Shown here in pieces: positions 1 to 10,829 of a stretch of 64,000 nt of DNA. Origin of the DNA: Parascedosporium putredinis (taxonomy: Eukaryota > Ascomycota > Sordariomycetes > Microascales > Microascaceae); assembly GCA_949357655.1 (NCBI GenBank), contig CASHTG010000007.1, positions 310,001 through 374,000 on the forward strand, in the 5' to 3' direction. A program made the position numbers and the translations under genes. A model generated the notes under the pieces. That model ran no database searches, was not told where the DNA came from, and saw only the letters and a list, made by a program, of their open reading frames with translations. Every line of letters begins with the position of its first letter. Within the stretch, counting starts at the first letter, position 1.

Positions 1-1151
1 CCGATGAAGTTATGAATTGGTGAATGGCGCGCCGACTGTGGCAAGTGATAGCCCTTTGGGGTTTATGGCGAGTGTCTTTGGGTTAATGTTGGGGTGACAC
101 GTTCGATGGATGCTGCTGAAGAATATTGACCTCGATGATAGGTTAATGCTAAGCTTGGTGAAGGTAGAGATTCAAGGAGTGATCACGGGTTGAAATCAAA
201 TCAAATTGGTTATCACCACCAGACGGGGTTCAACGATGAGGTTTATACAATGTAGGAATGGGGTCGTGGAGGGTTACACTAAGAGTTCAGGAAAACACTA
301 TAGTTTGGCGGGTCGAGTTAAATTGTGGGAACTGCTTTGGCCTCTTTGTTCAACCAACTCCAACCACTTGTAATCCTGGGCGTAAGCAATAGGCATTGAG
401 ATTGGCCACGAAAGGATACTTGGAGAGAGGATGAAATTTCCCTTTGTTTAATTTCAATAAATGCTTTCTTCATCTAGAATAGCATGAATGGTCACCGTGC
501 CTAATCTAGCTTGACCTGTTTGTTGAAGACACTAGACGAATTGCGAGGGGCACACGACTGACTTCCTCAGTTTGCACGCAGACGAGCCTTATTTCCGCAC
601 TTATTCACTTACTTGGGCAAGCCTCGAAGCCTACGTGAGGAACATATGCCGCCATTCCAGTCTCCATTCCCGAGCAGTTGCGCCGGTGCCGCGCGAAGAG
701 TCGAGCAGAGCATGGCATGGGCGCAAGAGAGACGACTAGAAACGTGGTGTTATGAAGAATTTGGTATCATTACAACGAGATAAGCACAAAAGAACTATCT
801 CCTTAACACGCGCATGCCGGAAAGATGCCATCATTAACCCAATATACACTGGTAATTCCAGAGCCAAGTCCTACTTGACCTCCCACTTTCGATCTATCGT
901 TCCGCCATATTTCTCTCCTCGTTTCCTGGATGTTCATAAGAGCAACTGCTTGCACATCCCCCCTTGCAGGCGCTTTCGATGCGCTCAAGCTAAAATCCAT
1001 GTTCCAAACGCCGAGGTCCTTGCCTTTGCCATCTTTGGGAGGTTGCACAAGCTGAGTCTATTTCGAAGTAGGTTTTGCGTCGTAGCGTTCGTGGTTGCCT
1101 AGTGCTTGCAAAACCGTCGACCGGAATCGGTTTCTTGATGGTCGTGGGGTT
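1..1151. other. Intergenic, no supported gene
   Basis: Open frames here are short, overlap on both strands and show no recognisable protein. The right part is the 3' flank of the YOS1 gene. I see no RNA gene or repeat. Confidence 0.5.
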
Positions 1152-1561
1152 TCATCCGAGGACGAGCTCGTATGTTATGATTAGGGTATTCACTATCATC
1201 AAGGGGACTGGGGAGTAGAGATCACGGTTAGCAGGGACAAAGTTATAAGAGAAACCATGCTGGGTAGTCCACTCTGACTGAATAGGGGTATGAGAAGGGT
1301 TATCGGGGACGATGGGAGGCTGGCAAGGGGGCAAGGAGAAAAAAGGGGGAGGGGACGCGTACTCCTCATGAGCATTCGCACGCTGGCGATGAGGTGTATG
1401 ATCTTGGCTTGGACGCCCTCGGATTCAGAAGCGCCGCCAAAGGAGTTGCTGTGGGAGCCGGACGACCAGCCGATGCGCGCGAGGAAACGATCTTCGGAGA
1501 GGATGGCGATGGCGTTGATGAGGAGGACGAGGACGTAGAAAAAGCTGCCGAGGAAGAACAT
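1152..1561 (-). CDS. YOS1: Yos1-like small ER/Golgi membrane protein (2 exons)
   Basis: Small membrane protein of the Yos1/IER3IP1 family, which in yeast works with Yip1 and Yif1 in COPII vesicle transport from ER to Golgi. Exon 1 is 1363-1561 and exon 2 is 1152-1207; the intron (1208-1362, minus strand) starts GTACGC, has a CTAAC branch site and ends CCCAG. The spliced product is 84 residues, the family's usual size. An N-terminal hydrophobic helix carries the hallmark LLINAIAILSEDRFLARIGW, followed by an SVRMLMR motif that splices exactly into IPLMIVNTLIITYELVLG, the second helix and C-terminus. The start at 1561 matches the family N-terminus. Unlike most genes here it has no frameshift. 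Family memory plus precise splice joining make this assignment strong; the functional role is inferred from homologues. Confidence 0.93.
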
Positions 1562-1927
1562 GACTGCGATGGGGCCCCAAGGCGCGTGGGAAGATGGACG
1601 TAGTCTCTTCTCTCTCTATAAATTCTTTGGGTTGGAGGTGTGGCGAGAAGACTATTCTTGTCAAGGGATGGCGTGTGCGCGGGGGGAGGTCGTGGAGGTC
1701 GTCGACGTTGGGGTGTGACGTGTGAGCTTTGCCTTGGGGGAGCTTTGGGAGCTTGTGCAATCCAAAAAGGCCACAGTGAAATAGCTTCGGCAGAACTATT
1801 TTCCTTTGCCGATTGGAGGAGCGCTGAACAATGTCGAAGCCTGGGCGGCCGCTACACAGTGGCGTTCCATTATCACGTGATCATCGAGTTGGATCCGTCA
1901 TCGTGGCTGCCGAGCGCCACACCTTGA
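1562..1927. other. YOS1 upstream region
   Basis: This is the probable promoter and 5' leader of YOS1 (transcribed leftwards), up to the truncated end of the Copia element. No 3' LTR of that element is visible, although one would be expected here. Confidence 0.4.
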
Positions 1928-1947
1928 TGGCTTCTTTCACTGTCTAA

Positions 1948-3387
1948 TTAAAAGCAATCTATTGAACAGATCTTGATGTTCGTATTCGCTGCTTGAATCC
2001 TTCCGATGGATGCGGTTTCTACAGGGTAATTCCTACCACTTTCATATCTGATATTTCTGGGATATTTACATGATTCGTCTTGAACTGCCGTTCCGGAAGA
2101 CCTGTAGATATCTAAGTCATCTAGATGTCCGATTTTTACAAGACCCATTAGTTCTATCAAACGCTGATGTTTCTGATATGGAAGGATCTTTGTAAGTCCG
2201 TCGGCAGCCATCTTAACTGTCTGTATCCAGCTGATGGATATCTTTCCACGCTGCACTTCTTGCCGTAGCCAGTGGCGATGGATGTCGACGTGACGTAGTC
2301 GTGTGTGTAGGCGGGAGCCGTGCTGCGTTAGTAACCTGATCGTTTGCAGGTTATCACATAGTATCTGTAGACCATCATCTAACGATAGACCGATGTCGTC
2401 GAATAGTCGTTCCGTACCGATCTGTTCCTTTGCCGCTGCAGAGATTGCAAGATGTTCTGCTTCCGTAGACGATGTGGTCACAGTGTCCTGTCGTCCTGAC
2501 TTCCACATGATAGGTCCGCCAAAGAGCTTCATTACGTATCCTTGGCTGGACTTTCTATCATCCACATCGTCAGCAAACGCTGCATCGCTGTAACAGACAA
2601 AGTCGGCTGATCGGCCATCGGAACGATCGTCATCGTTAGATAGACCATTGGTTCCATATTGGATTCCAACGTTCTTTGTTTCCAATAGATATCGGATCAG
2701 ATCGTCTGCGGCGTCCATGTGGTCCTGTGTGGGTGACAGGGTATGGCGGGCGAGTTCGACACATGCCTTGAGGGCGTCAGGCCGCAGAACGATGCAGACA
2801 TACAGGATAGATCCTATTTTCCCCTGATATCTAGTAATAAGTGACTTTGGAAGAACTTGGCTTTCTTCCTTGGCTTTCATAGGCCTTGTTTTCATTGGAA
2901 TTTTCATCGGTTTCGTATCCAATGAGATGCCGTATTTCGTAGCCATCTTGTCGATGTAGTCGGCCATCGATAGCCATAGTAGCCGTCGCTGCCGGTCGCG
3001 GGTGATCCAGATCTTCAAGAACCATTGGGCTGGGTCACCACCTGTCAGCTTGACCTTCTTTTGTAGCCGTTGGACTATTTGCTGCCAGCAGTGGGTGTCC
3101 TCCGGTCTGGACAGCATCAGTAGGTCATCTACGAAGATGACGATGGTGACTTTGCCGTTACTATACACGCATGGATCTTCCATGGATGCTTCCAAACCCA
3201 TGCCCATGGACACTAGGGTGTCCTGTAGATGTCGATACCATAGTAGTGGCGCGGTTCGCAGTCCATATAGACTTTTCAGTAGTCGCCAGCATACCATATC
3301 GTGGCCGTGCGTAGGTCTCTTACCCATGGTCCTGCTGCTGGTCACCTCTGACACATAGCCGTGCCTTGAATTCGGTGACGAAACCAC
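1948..3387 (-). pseudogene. Copia reverse transcriptase / RNase H remnant
   Basis: C-terminal part of the Copia polyprotein. The frame gives the conserved LLKSLYGLR block, the catalytic box as FVDDLL (the YVDD motif of Copia elements), a PDALKACVELARH segment, then RNase H with CYSDAAFADD, a RKSSQGY block and TSSTEAEH, and the usual DGLTKILP end motif. Family proteins stop shortly after this; here the frame runs on for about 65 residues of unrelated sequence into the truncated end. The finger part of the reverse transcriptase that should precede the GLR block is missing, so no functional polymerase could be made. It lies in the same frame as the integrase pieces but is separated from them by stops and frame changes. 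Confidence 0.88.
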
Positions 3388-3481
3388 CTTTGTTGAACTT
3401 GTAGGTATACACCCAAATGACGTCCAATATTTGACCTGCCTTTGGGACAGTGTCTTTCCTTACTTCCATGTAAGTACCCAA

Positions 3482-3721
3482 CTATTTCAGCTTAGACAGC
3501 TCTGACAGTTCTGCCTGTTTCCATTCATGGTGATAAGGACACTTCATGGCTTCTCTGTGGCTTCTTGGCGGCGGCGGCAGATCGCGGCGATGTCTTCGGT
3601 TAGTGACATGTGCTGTGGTAAATTTGTGTTTCATGTCATGTTTGGATAGAAGGCGTTGCTCCGCCTGCTGCCGGGTAGTGGGATCTTTGGATAGTCTTTT
3701 CGGTATCCTTAGTCTTTCCAC
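3482..3721 (-). pseudogene. Copia linker between integrase and reverse transcriptase
   Basis: Short frame holding the stretch that normally precedes the reverse transcriptase: a Pro/Arg-rich segment and a REAMKCPYHHEWKQAE block like the usual 'PxSxxEAxxxPxxxxWxxA' entry motif. It ends in TAG at 3482-3484, and reading through the stop continues with GTYMEVRKD and MWVFTYKF-like sequence, showing that the stop is secondary. The frame differs from the flanking integrase and RT frames. Confidence 0.65.
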
Positions 3722-4398
3722 CCCCGATCCGACATCAGAAGTGTCGGATCTGTAGTGTTTGTAATGCTGAAGATATCAGCGAAGATATCCACATCGTCGT
3801 TGTCATCGCGGATTCGATGGACCTGTAACTGTTCCACCGTTTCTTCGACTTCTTCCTTTTCAGCAGTTGGTTTCATAGTTTTGTAAGTGTTCTTCTCATC
3901 GAACGTCACATTAGATGTGTCTATGACCTTTCCTAGCTGTGGCACCCACATGAGGTACTGCGTGGAAGATTTGTGACCAACAAGGTAGCCAATGTGGGCG
4001 CGCGCGGCTATTTTCAAACGTCGTCGGTCGATACCTTGTAGACGTTCCTTCACTACTGGATATGCCACACATCCATAGATCTGTAGGTAAGAAAGGCCCT
4101 GCCGTGTGTCTTCTGGAATGTGGGCAAACATAGGTGGATTGGACTTCCGTAGATATTCCAAGGTGGCTTCCAATGGCGACAGCCATTGCAGTGACTTCTT
4201 GGAATTCCGGTTAGCGATATGGATGGCTGCCTGTACTGACAGCGGCCATAGATCTTCTGGAAGGCCGGCTGCGATGTGGATGGATCGCGCCTTGGTCATG
4301 ATGACGCCTCCTGCTCTTTCAGCCTTGCTATTGTGGGCAGGTGTGTCAGGGCTAGATGTGATAAGTTCTATCCCTTTATCTTGTAGTAGTTGGGTCAT
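3709..4398 (-). pseudogene. Copia integrase core, C-terminal half
   Basis: Continuation of the integrase after an in-frame stop at 4456-4458. Just upstream of the first Met lies the second catalytic Asp in IQSDNEGAL; the frame then has NSKAERAGG (catalytic Glu), the LPEDLWP block, and a GKVIDTSNVTFDE segment typical of the region after the Copia integrase. It shares its frame with 4456-5052, so only the TAG separates the two halves. Confidence 0.85.
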
Positions 4399-4455
4399 CT
4401 GGCGTCTAGTAAGTGCGCCTTCATTATCGGATTGAATGACCTTAATGTGGGCATT

Positions 4456-5052
4456 CTATTGGCGGCGTAGCCATTGCATTGTATTCATGACGAAATCGAC
4501 GATCTGGCTCGCATGTCGTGTGGGCGACGTCAGCCCAATAAGGGTGCCATAGTTCCTACATGTCAGCAGGAACAGATATCTGTCGCCATTATATCCCTCA
4601 TTGTAGGTAAAAATATCGAAGGATATATGTGATATTGGACCAGTGACTCGGATCTGCTGCGGCTGGCGGGATATGATCCGCTGCGCCTTCGACAGGCTGT
4701 ATGTCTGGCAGTCTGTGGTTTTGACACCTTTGATCCTGACACCAAGGTTCCGTTCCATGGCATGTTCCAGGACTTCCGTCCCTGGATGTCCAAGACGTTC
4801 GTGCCATCGTTGGATGTCCGTCGTGGTGTAGCTGGTATGTTTGGTGGATATCACATATCCGTAGCTGCTGGCATCGCTGCTGACATCGATATCTTTAGAT
4901 GCCTTCTTAGAATGGCCCTTGGAATGACCCTTGTAATGACCCTTATGTAGGGCTATCATTCCTTCATGTCTGTCGAACCGTAGAAATATCTTCTTATTGG
5001 CCCAACGAAGGGTATCAGAAGATTCGTCGATGTGGACACCTTCTACAACCAT
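4456..5052 (-). pseudogene. Copia integrase zinc domain and first catalytic Asp
   Basis: Contains the GAG-pre-integrase zinc domain, WHERLGHPG with its two histidines followed by DCQTYS. Copia integrases have two cysteines here (CxxC); the second is Tyr at 4699-4701, explained by one C-to-T change in a CpA context on the plus strand, the RIP preference. Next come ISHISFDIFTY with the first catalytic Asp and YLFLLTCRNYG. The frame ends at a TAG (4456-4458), after which integrase continues in frame. A KGHYKGHSKGHSKK lysine/histidine repeat precedes the zinc domain. Confidence 0.85.
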
Positions 5053-5717
5053 TGCTGGCCGGAAACGATATTGGTGTGGAATCCAGGACTGTAGTAGACG
5101 TTGTGGATCCGTACTAGCTGCCTGCCAGCAGGTCCAAGGAGGTCTATTTCGACAGTGCCTTTCATCTTGGTATCTATAGTAGTGTCACCTACTAGAACTG
5201 TCATGTTCCGGTCCACTGCTTCCATGGAAACGAACCATGATTTCTTGTTGAATACGTGGATCGTCGCACATGTGTCGTAGAGGATACTTTCGCGAAGTGA
5301 TATATCGGTGTCGATCGCTGCGCTGTACAGCTGCGGCTGTATCGATGGATGTCGGATCGGATCCTGGATCCGATGTCCAACTAATGTGTTTGCGATCCGT
5401 ACGTTGGAATCGCTGGAATCTTTGGACATTTCCACCACATTGGAACCTTCTGATTCTGACTTCCACTGTTTCAGAGCCTTCTCTTTCTTGGATGGATCTT
5501 GCAGCCATGTCTTACAGGCTGCCTTCTGGCTGCTGTTCAGCTGCCTGGCACCGTCGCCATGTTGGACATACAGGCGTAGCCCGCGGCATGACTTCCAGTG
5601 GTGGCGACCTTTGTAGTTACACAGAGCATCCGTTCGAAACCCAGAACGCACACAAAAGATACTGGCGAGCCAGCACTCACCGGTCAACACTGCAGCACTG
5701 CAGACCCCCAGGGTCAA
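5043..5717 (-). pseudogene. Copia gag zinc knuckle and protease remnant
   Basis: First coding piece after the LTR. A degenerate CCHC knuckle (CNYKGRHHWKSC) lies near residue 33-44, followed by a linker and the retropepsin active site as LYDTCATIHVF (usual D-S/T-G-A, here the Gly is Cys). It ends in HNVYYSPGFHTNIVSG, the typical end of the Copia protease domain, overlapping the next frame by 10 bases. About 300 residues of capsid sequence that should precede the knuckle are missing, so the element is internally deleted next to its 5' LTR. Confidence 0.8.
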
Positions 5718-5749
5718 AAAGAACAGTTGCCATAATACATCATAATTGA

Positions 5750-5923
5750 TGTTGTGACCTACCTTGTGTGGGGGTGGAGCACCAGGCTAGGCTTACGTCA
5801 TGTACAGTGCAAGATAGAAGAATCAATCAAGTTCGCTATTACACTGGGGTGCGTTGACCGGATATAAGCCTCTAAAGAACTCTAATGTACAGGAAGCGTT
5901 CCCCTGTCCTTTTTTGTCTAACA
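5750..5923 (-). repeat. 5' LTR of the Copia element (174 bp)
   Basis: On the minus strand this begins TGTTAGAC (5923) and ends TCACAACA (5750), the usual TG...CA with a TGTT/AACA inverted end. It contains a short near-palindrome ACAGGGGAACGCTTCCTGT followed by a TATA-like GGCTTATATCC, a plausible U3 core promoter. The bases directly inside the end include TTATGA, which could pair with an initiator-tRNA anticodon loop as in half-tRNA-primed Copia elements; this is only a suggestion. A related LTR fragment lies at about 52240-52394. Confidence 0.75.
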
Positions 5924-7835
5924 CACTCATCACAGCCTGTGACACTTTATTCTTTTGATCTGGGCGGCGGGATACACTTGCCTCCTTTAGAAATGGGATA
6001 CTAGGTTCCTTTTTCTTTTCTTTTTCGTTTCTTTTTTCCTTTTTGGAGGGTTAGTGTGGTTTAGCCCTACACACAGGCACTCGATAACATGTACTGACAC
6101 GCATCGCCCACGGTGTTCCCCATAATGTCTCCGGCTTCCCATTTGGCTCCCCGACTGGTACGGTCTGGTTCGGCCAGGTACAAAGTCAAAGGCCTGGAAA
6201 AGGGAACCGATGTGTCGTAGCGGGGCAACGTAGTAGATGGTTCGCGGACTACTCTCAACTTTTAGTCTGGCCGCATCCGCGAACTAGCCCTGGGTCGCCC
6301 CCATCCCACGGGACGTCTCGAGATTTGCCTTTTCTCCCCACACAGGCTAGCGAGATGCCCAAGCCTCCGTGGTGGAGCTTTGTACAGAGGCTTCGCAAGC
6401 TCGTCGCTGCCCGAGGTTTCCATCTGGCGCGGGTGGCATTCTCGAGCGCTGGCCTTGGTCCGTTCGTACCTGGCTTGCCCGAGAATCGAACGAGAGACTA
6501 GGTGTGGCATCGTGTCTTCTTTGATTTCCCCATGGACCCCTACTTCCCTTGCTTCTGCCCTATACTCGGCGCTTCGAGCGGGCTTGGGGGAAAAGTTCTT
6601 CACGGGGCGTGGGGACAGAGAACCTGAAGGAGAGGGGTAACCGCACGCCTGGTGCGGCGCCTGCCGCCCAGCTGGCGCCCTACATCTATGATAGTAACAG
6701 TTGAGGCTCTCCGTGCGGGAGAGGCGAGTCCTTTAGGAGCAACCTCTGAAGTAGTGTGCGTTGAAGCTACGTTCAGGGGCAGATCATGCCTCCCACGGGG
6801 ACTGGACTTGCTCACACGTAAGCTCGAGCCTGCAACGGGCAGGGTCCTTGGCTAGCATGAGGTGTCAATACATATTGTACACCATCAATGCAAAGGCATA
6901 CGCCTAAAGGGAACTTTCTGGTCTCGTTGCATCAAAACTTTCCTTATTCTAACAAGGGCAATCCGCCCCAAAGACACAGCCAGGTGATATTCTTTCTCCA
7001 CACTCCCTCGATGACGGCCCGAGACGCACCGGCCTCGACCTGGGGCAGAATCAAGTGGTTTTCGAAGTTCCGCCGGATGGCCAATAGTTCTTTTGAATTC
7101 CCCTCTAGCAAAAAAGTGAGGTTTCTTCCCAAACCTCCCCCACCCCCTCGTGAGCAGAAACAAGAAAAAATGAAAGAAATGAGCCCACTCACTCTCCGCC
7201 TCTTCAACGCACAAAGGGATCCATTGTATTCAGTCTATATTTGGACGGGTCTCCACCAGGCTGCCCACTACGCGGGGAGAAAAGTCTAGTCCTTTAAGGC
7301 AGACTTTCCACCATCGCTACCTTAGCCCCCTTCTGGCAATGCCATGGAGACCAGATGAAGATGAAGTCGAAACTGCCTGCATGTCGACTGGGGGAGCCGA
7401 GAAATTCAGGTCTTGGCGCCTCAGGGTGAAACCCGTTGGGTGCGCAGGGTTTGAGGGTGAAATCTTGTGATGCTAGGGCGGGTCTAGGTGTCTGCGTTAA
7501 ACACCCAACATGAAGGCATCGTGGAATATTGGAGTCTTCGATTGGCCCACACGTATTCATCTGTTGGCAGGGCATCGGGCTTATATCTCACGATGGAAAC
7601 GTGGACCAGGCGAAAAAATGGTGCAATTGATCATTTGTGAGGCGAAGCCCGCGAGGTGGCACTTCGTTTGCTTTGGCTCGTGAAGTGGCATATATTAAAG
7701 GATCTGCCACGACGGTGTTTAGTTGGTCTTTAGAGTTTGGTCTTCGTCTTGGAAGGACCTTTTCAATCTTATTCAATCTTCCCAAGTTTATAGTTTCGAA
7801 TCTGCTTCAAACGGCTGTGATATTCCCATTCCAAC
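5924..7835. other. Intergenic, pyrimidine-rich
   Basis: No supported gene. A T/C tract lies at about 6009-6045. A TTCGATT loop-like string near 6480 was examined as a tRNA and rejected. Confidence 0.45.
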
Positions 7836-8420
7836 ATGGCGGCAATCCATCACCAGGAAACCAGCACCTCTTTGGACGTGGCTGTCGGGGCGACTGCAAT
7901 CTTTGAGACGAGTCATATTTCTACGAACGATGCAGGGACCGTACGCACTATTGCCGCGAATAACCGTTCTTCAATGACCGGGGAAGCGGGATGCGGCCTG
8001 CCGACCCCTCATACTGTGAGTTTCTATGGTGCCTATTTCCAAGTTTCCTGTTTCCCACAGGCGGATTGCAAGCACATACATGCCCACGGGGCTGGAATGA
8101 CACTAACTCGCAAGAAAAAGGAGGTCCTCGAAGATGGTGGAAACGGGGCAACCACTAGACGATTCGACGACTATAGGACGGCGCTTCTCCAAGTCGAGGC
8201 CGTGCGCATGGTAGATTGTTGGCTGGCAGGGACAGATGATCCGGCGAGCGCCCGACTGTTCCGCTGCGGGGCCGGAATTACTCCGACGGCCGAGTCCATC
8301 TCCGCTCGCTCAGTGGGCAGCAATACTGTAGATTGGGGCGACGGGGATATGGAGGAGGAGCACCTTTCTTTGACTAACGCCTGTAATTACCTAGGAGGGA
8401 AACCTTTGCGAAGGAACTGA
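7836..8420 (+). CDS. Possible hypothetical protein, 194 aa
   Basis: An open frame with no family I recognise. Its only supporting sign is a well-formed intron candidate at 8016-8060 (GTGAGT ... TTTCCCACAG, 45 bases, a multiple of three, so the frame stays open with or without splicing). The predicted protein is polar, with a KHIHAH stretch and acidic C-terminus, and lacks a signal peptide or membrane segment. It could equally be a chance frame in an intergenic stretch. Confidence 0.22.
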   Translation: MAAIHHQETSTSLDVAVGATAIFETSHISTNDAGTVRTIAANNRSSMTGEAGCGLPTPHTVSFYGAYFQVSCFPQADCKHIHAHGAGMTLTRKKKEVLEDGGNGATTRRFDDYRTALLQVEAVRMVDCWLAGTDDPASARLFRCGAGITPTAESISARSVGSNTVDWGDGDMEEEHLSLTNACNYLGGKPLRRN

Positions 8421-9922
8421 GAAAAGCGCAGACGGGGGTTAAGCATGTACAGTATTATGTAGTTTTGAGCATCTACGCAGAGCGTGATTTCTTCGATTCT
8501 GAGACATGAATATGCATACGGGCCTTGTGATCTTGTCCGTACGTGTTGCGAAGGCTCGACTGCAGGGAGGCTCGGCGTCACCGGCCGTAGCTTTGAGCGC
8601 ATCCTTGAAGGAGGGCGGCGGCAAGATGCTTCTGTGCTCTGTTGGTTGGCCCTCGTTATTTCGGATGTCTTGCCGAAGGAGCTATTCGCGGCAGTACGTG
8701 TACGTTACACACGCACCTTTCCCAAGATGTAGCCTACAACGTAGGGCATGAAGGGCAAGAGCATTTCTTCTCTCTCGTTACCCCGTAGCCTGCGTTGTCG
8801 CCATTGGGTTCGACTGGGCTGCTGCCGGTGCGCCTAAGAATGGTTCGCAAGAGGCTAGCATAGCCGAGCACTGGGACCAGACATCTGCTTAGCACCCTCG
8901 GTGAAATCAGTTCCGACCCGGCCAGTGGCTGCGCGATAGCACCCTGTGTCTGTTTGAAACATTATGTGATCAGTGGATGTACCGAGCGGGAGCTAAAAAG
9001 CAACTCATAAAGGGCCTCGAATGGGGGTAAGGGCCGGACAAGCGGTGAATAGCTTAAATGGGTTTGTTTCCTTTGAGTAATTTGGAGGGGAAAAAAAACA
9101 TGAAACTTGCCTTTTGACGTGGGAGTTAATTCATTCGATACGCGTTTTCTATCTGCTTGTTTATCAAAGTGTGAGTTTTGTCGCCCCATCGCCGGCCGAT
9201 GGCCCTGGATCCTTGTGAAAACCGCAATCAACCAGATTGCCCTCTTAACAACTTTCCAAAGGCAAGATCGGCCCCTCAGCGGGAGAGATGACCCTATAAC
9301 GCTATTTAGACTTTCAAACGCACGTCTGATTCGGCAATCCGGTCTTTTGTAGTTTGGCGCAGCATCAGCCGCGAACCATGCGGGTAAATGGAACCTTGCC
9401 CGCCGCGTCCTTCTTTTTGCCCAGCAGGCCCAACCGGTTCTTGCTCTCCGATCCTTGGCTCAGCCAATGACGTCTGGGCTCGAGAACGGAGCGGGGAGGG
9501 GATGGCGCCCCGGGATCTGCTTTAGATGACGAGATAGCCCGCGATGCTGTGCGCGCGCGCGTTTGCTGGGTGTGCGATTTGAGCGGCGCGGATATTGATG
9601 TCAGACGTAATAGATGGGAGCGGGGAAACAGAACAAGGCATACCCTGCAGGCGGGAGAGCAATACTGCCCGGCGCTATAAGCTTTTCAATCTGAAGCTGT
9701 AGCTCTCCTTGGTCTAGCCATTCGTCTGGACCAAGTCTGGTTCCTATTGATAACGGCTGCAGATCCTCGATTGAGCTGTCGATCTTCCCTCTCCCTCTTT
9801 TTCGCACCGACCTTTGAAGAGAGAGCCATTCGCAAGATAAGCAAAACGGAGAAATTCACCCCTCAAGTCGGTTCAATAACACAGAGGCACCCAAGGAGAA
9901 TCCCCACACACAAAAAGAAAAG
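8421..9922. other. Intergenic, upstream of the beta-propeller gene
   Basis: No supported gene. It contains the promoter and CT-rich leader (around 9783-9805) of the secreted beta-propeller gene and a short CG-alternating tract near 9550. Confidence 0.45.
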
Positions 9923-10829
9923 ATGCATCTTTCCAGCCTCCTCGTCGCCCTCGCCAGCGCCGGCCTCTCGTCCGCCGCCTGCGTCCGCCGCGACACCCTC
10001 CCATACCCGTCATGACGATAGACGGCGCGTGGTTCGAGAGCATCTCGGTGCGGGAAAACGGCCTCCTCGTGGTGACGCGCCTCGACGTGCCCGAGCTGTG
10101 GATGATGGACCCGCTGACGCGCAAAGCCGAAAAGATCGCCTCCGTTCCGGGGCGCTGGGCCTCACCGGCGTGACCGAGATACGGCACGACGTGTTCGGCT
10201 TCGCGGCGGGCAACTTCAACACCACCGACTTCACCGTCGAGGCGGGGTCGTGGTCCGTGTGGACCGTCGACTTGACGGGCGAGGAGCCCGTGACGGAGCT
10301 CCTCGCCGACGTGCCCGAGGCGGGCTTCCTCCTCGGCACGGCGACGTACGGCACCAATAGCATGCTCGTGGCGGACGCGGCCGAGGGCAAGGTGTACAAG
10401 TTCGACGCCGAGACGGGCGCGTACGAGGTCATTATCGAGGACGACCTGCTCAAGCCCGCGGCCGACGCGCAGATCCCCGAGGCCATCCACTCCATTCGCA
10501 ATTTTGGCGAGGAGCTCTACTTTACAAATACGTTTGGCAACGCCTTTGGCCACTTTTTCCTCAACGCCGTCACCGCCGAGGTTGGCGAGGTCAACATCGT
10601 GACCAACCTCACGAGCCCGCTCGATTTCATCATTGACGGCAATGGCACTTCGTACGTGGGCCAGATTGGCGACGGCATCGTCAAGGTCACGCAGGACGGG
10701 ACCGTCACGCCCATGTGGAACATTACGTCTGCCACGTCGCTGGCGTTTGGCCGCAGGAAGGCCGAGTTTGACATCATCTACGCTGGGACGGCCGTTGGCG
10801 AGCTCTATGCTCTTCAGATCGATTGGTAG
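9923..10829 (+). CDS. Secreted SMP-30/gluconolactonase-like beta-propeller protein (2 frameshifts)
   Basis: Six-bladed beta-propeller protein of the fungal SMP-30/gluconolactonase-like type; substrate unknown. The ATG at 9923 gives a clear signal peptide (MHLSSLLVALASAGLSSAAC), so it is probably secreted. The frame then changes near the CCC run at 10000-10002, continues with GAWFESISVRENGLLVVTRL and a PELWMMDP blade, changes again at the GGGG run 10149-10152, and continues as GVTEIRHDVFGFAAGN, IPEAIHSIRN, LYFTNT and IDW to the stop. Each break is repaired by one extra base, giving about 302 residues, the usual length. A larger open frame beginning upstream at 9747 is only the third frame extended leftwards and misses the signal peptide. 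Family assignment is good; enzymatic activity is not shown. Confidence 0.8.

Larger units (their letters stand above)
1928..5923 (-). mobile_element. Degenerate Ty1/Copia retrotransposon with one LTR
   Basis: LTR retrotransposon of the Pseudoviridae (Copia) type, read right to left: LTR, gag zinc knuckle, protease, integrase, reverse transcriptase, RNase H. The 5' LTR is at 5750-5923. Nearly all of gag is missing, since the zinc knuckle lies close to the LTR. In-frame TAG stops interrupt the integrase (4456-4458) and the stretch before the reverse transcriptase (3482-3484). There are frame changes near 5045, 3711 and 3350, and the N-terminal part of the reverse transcriptase appears deleted. 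The 3' LTR is absent, so the left boundary (about 1928) is approximate. The stops and a lost zinc cysteine are C-to-T type changes, consistent with repeat-induced point mutation. It cannot be autonomous. Confidence 0.9.

Noticed and set aside
6440..6520. Possible tRNA (TTCGATT loop-like string on the minus strand)
   Set aside because: The bases either side of the loop do not form a T stem, and no acceptor or anticodon stem could be found.
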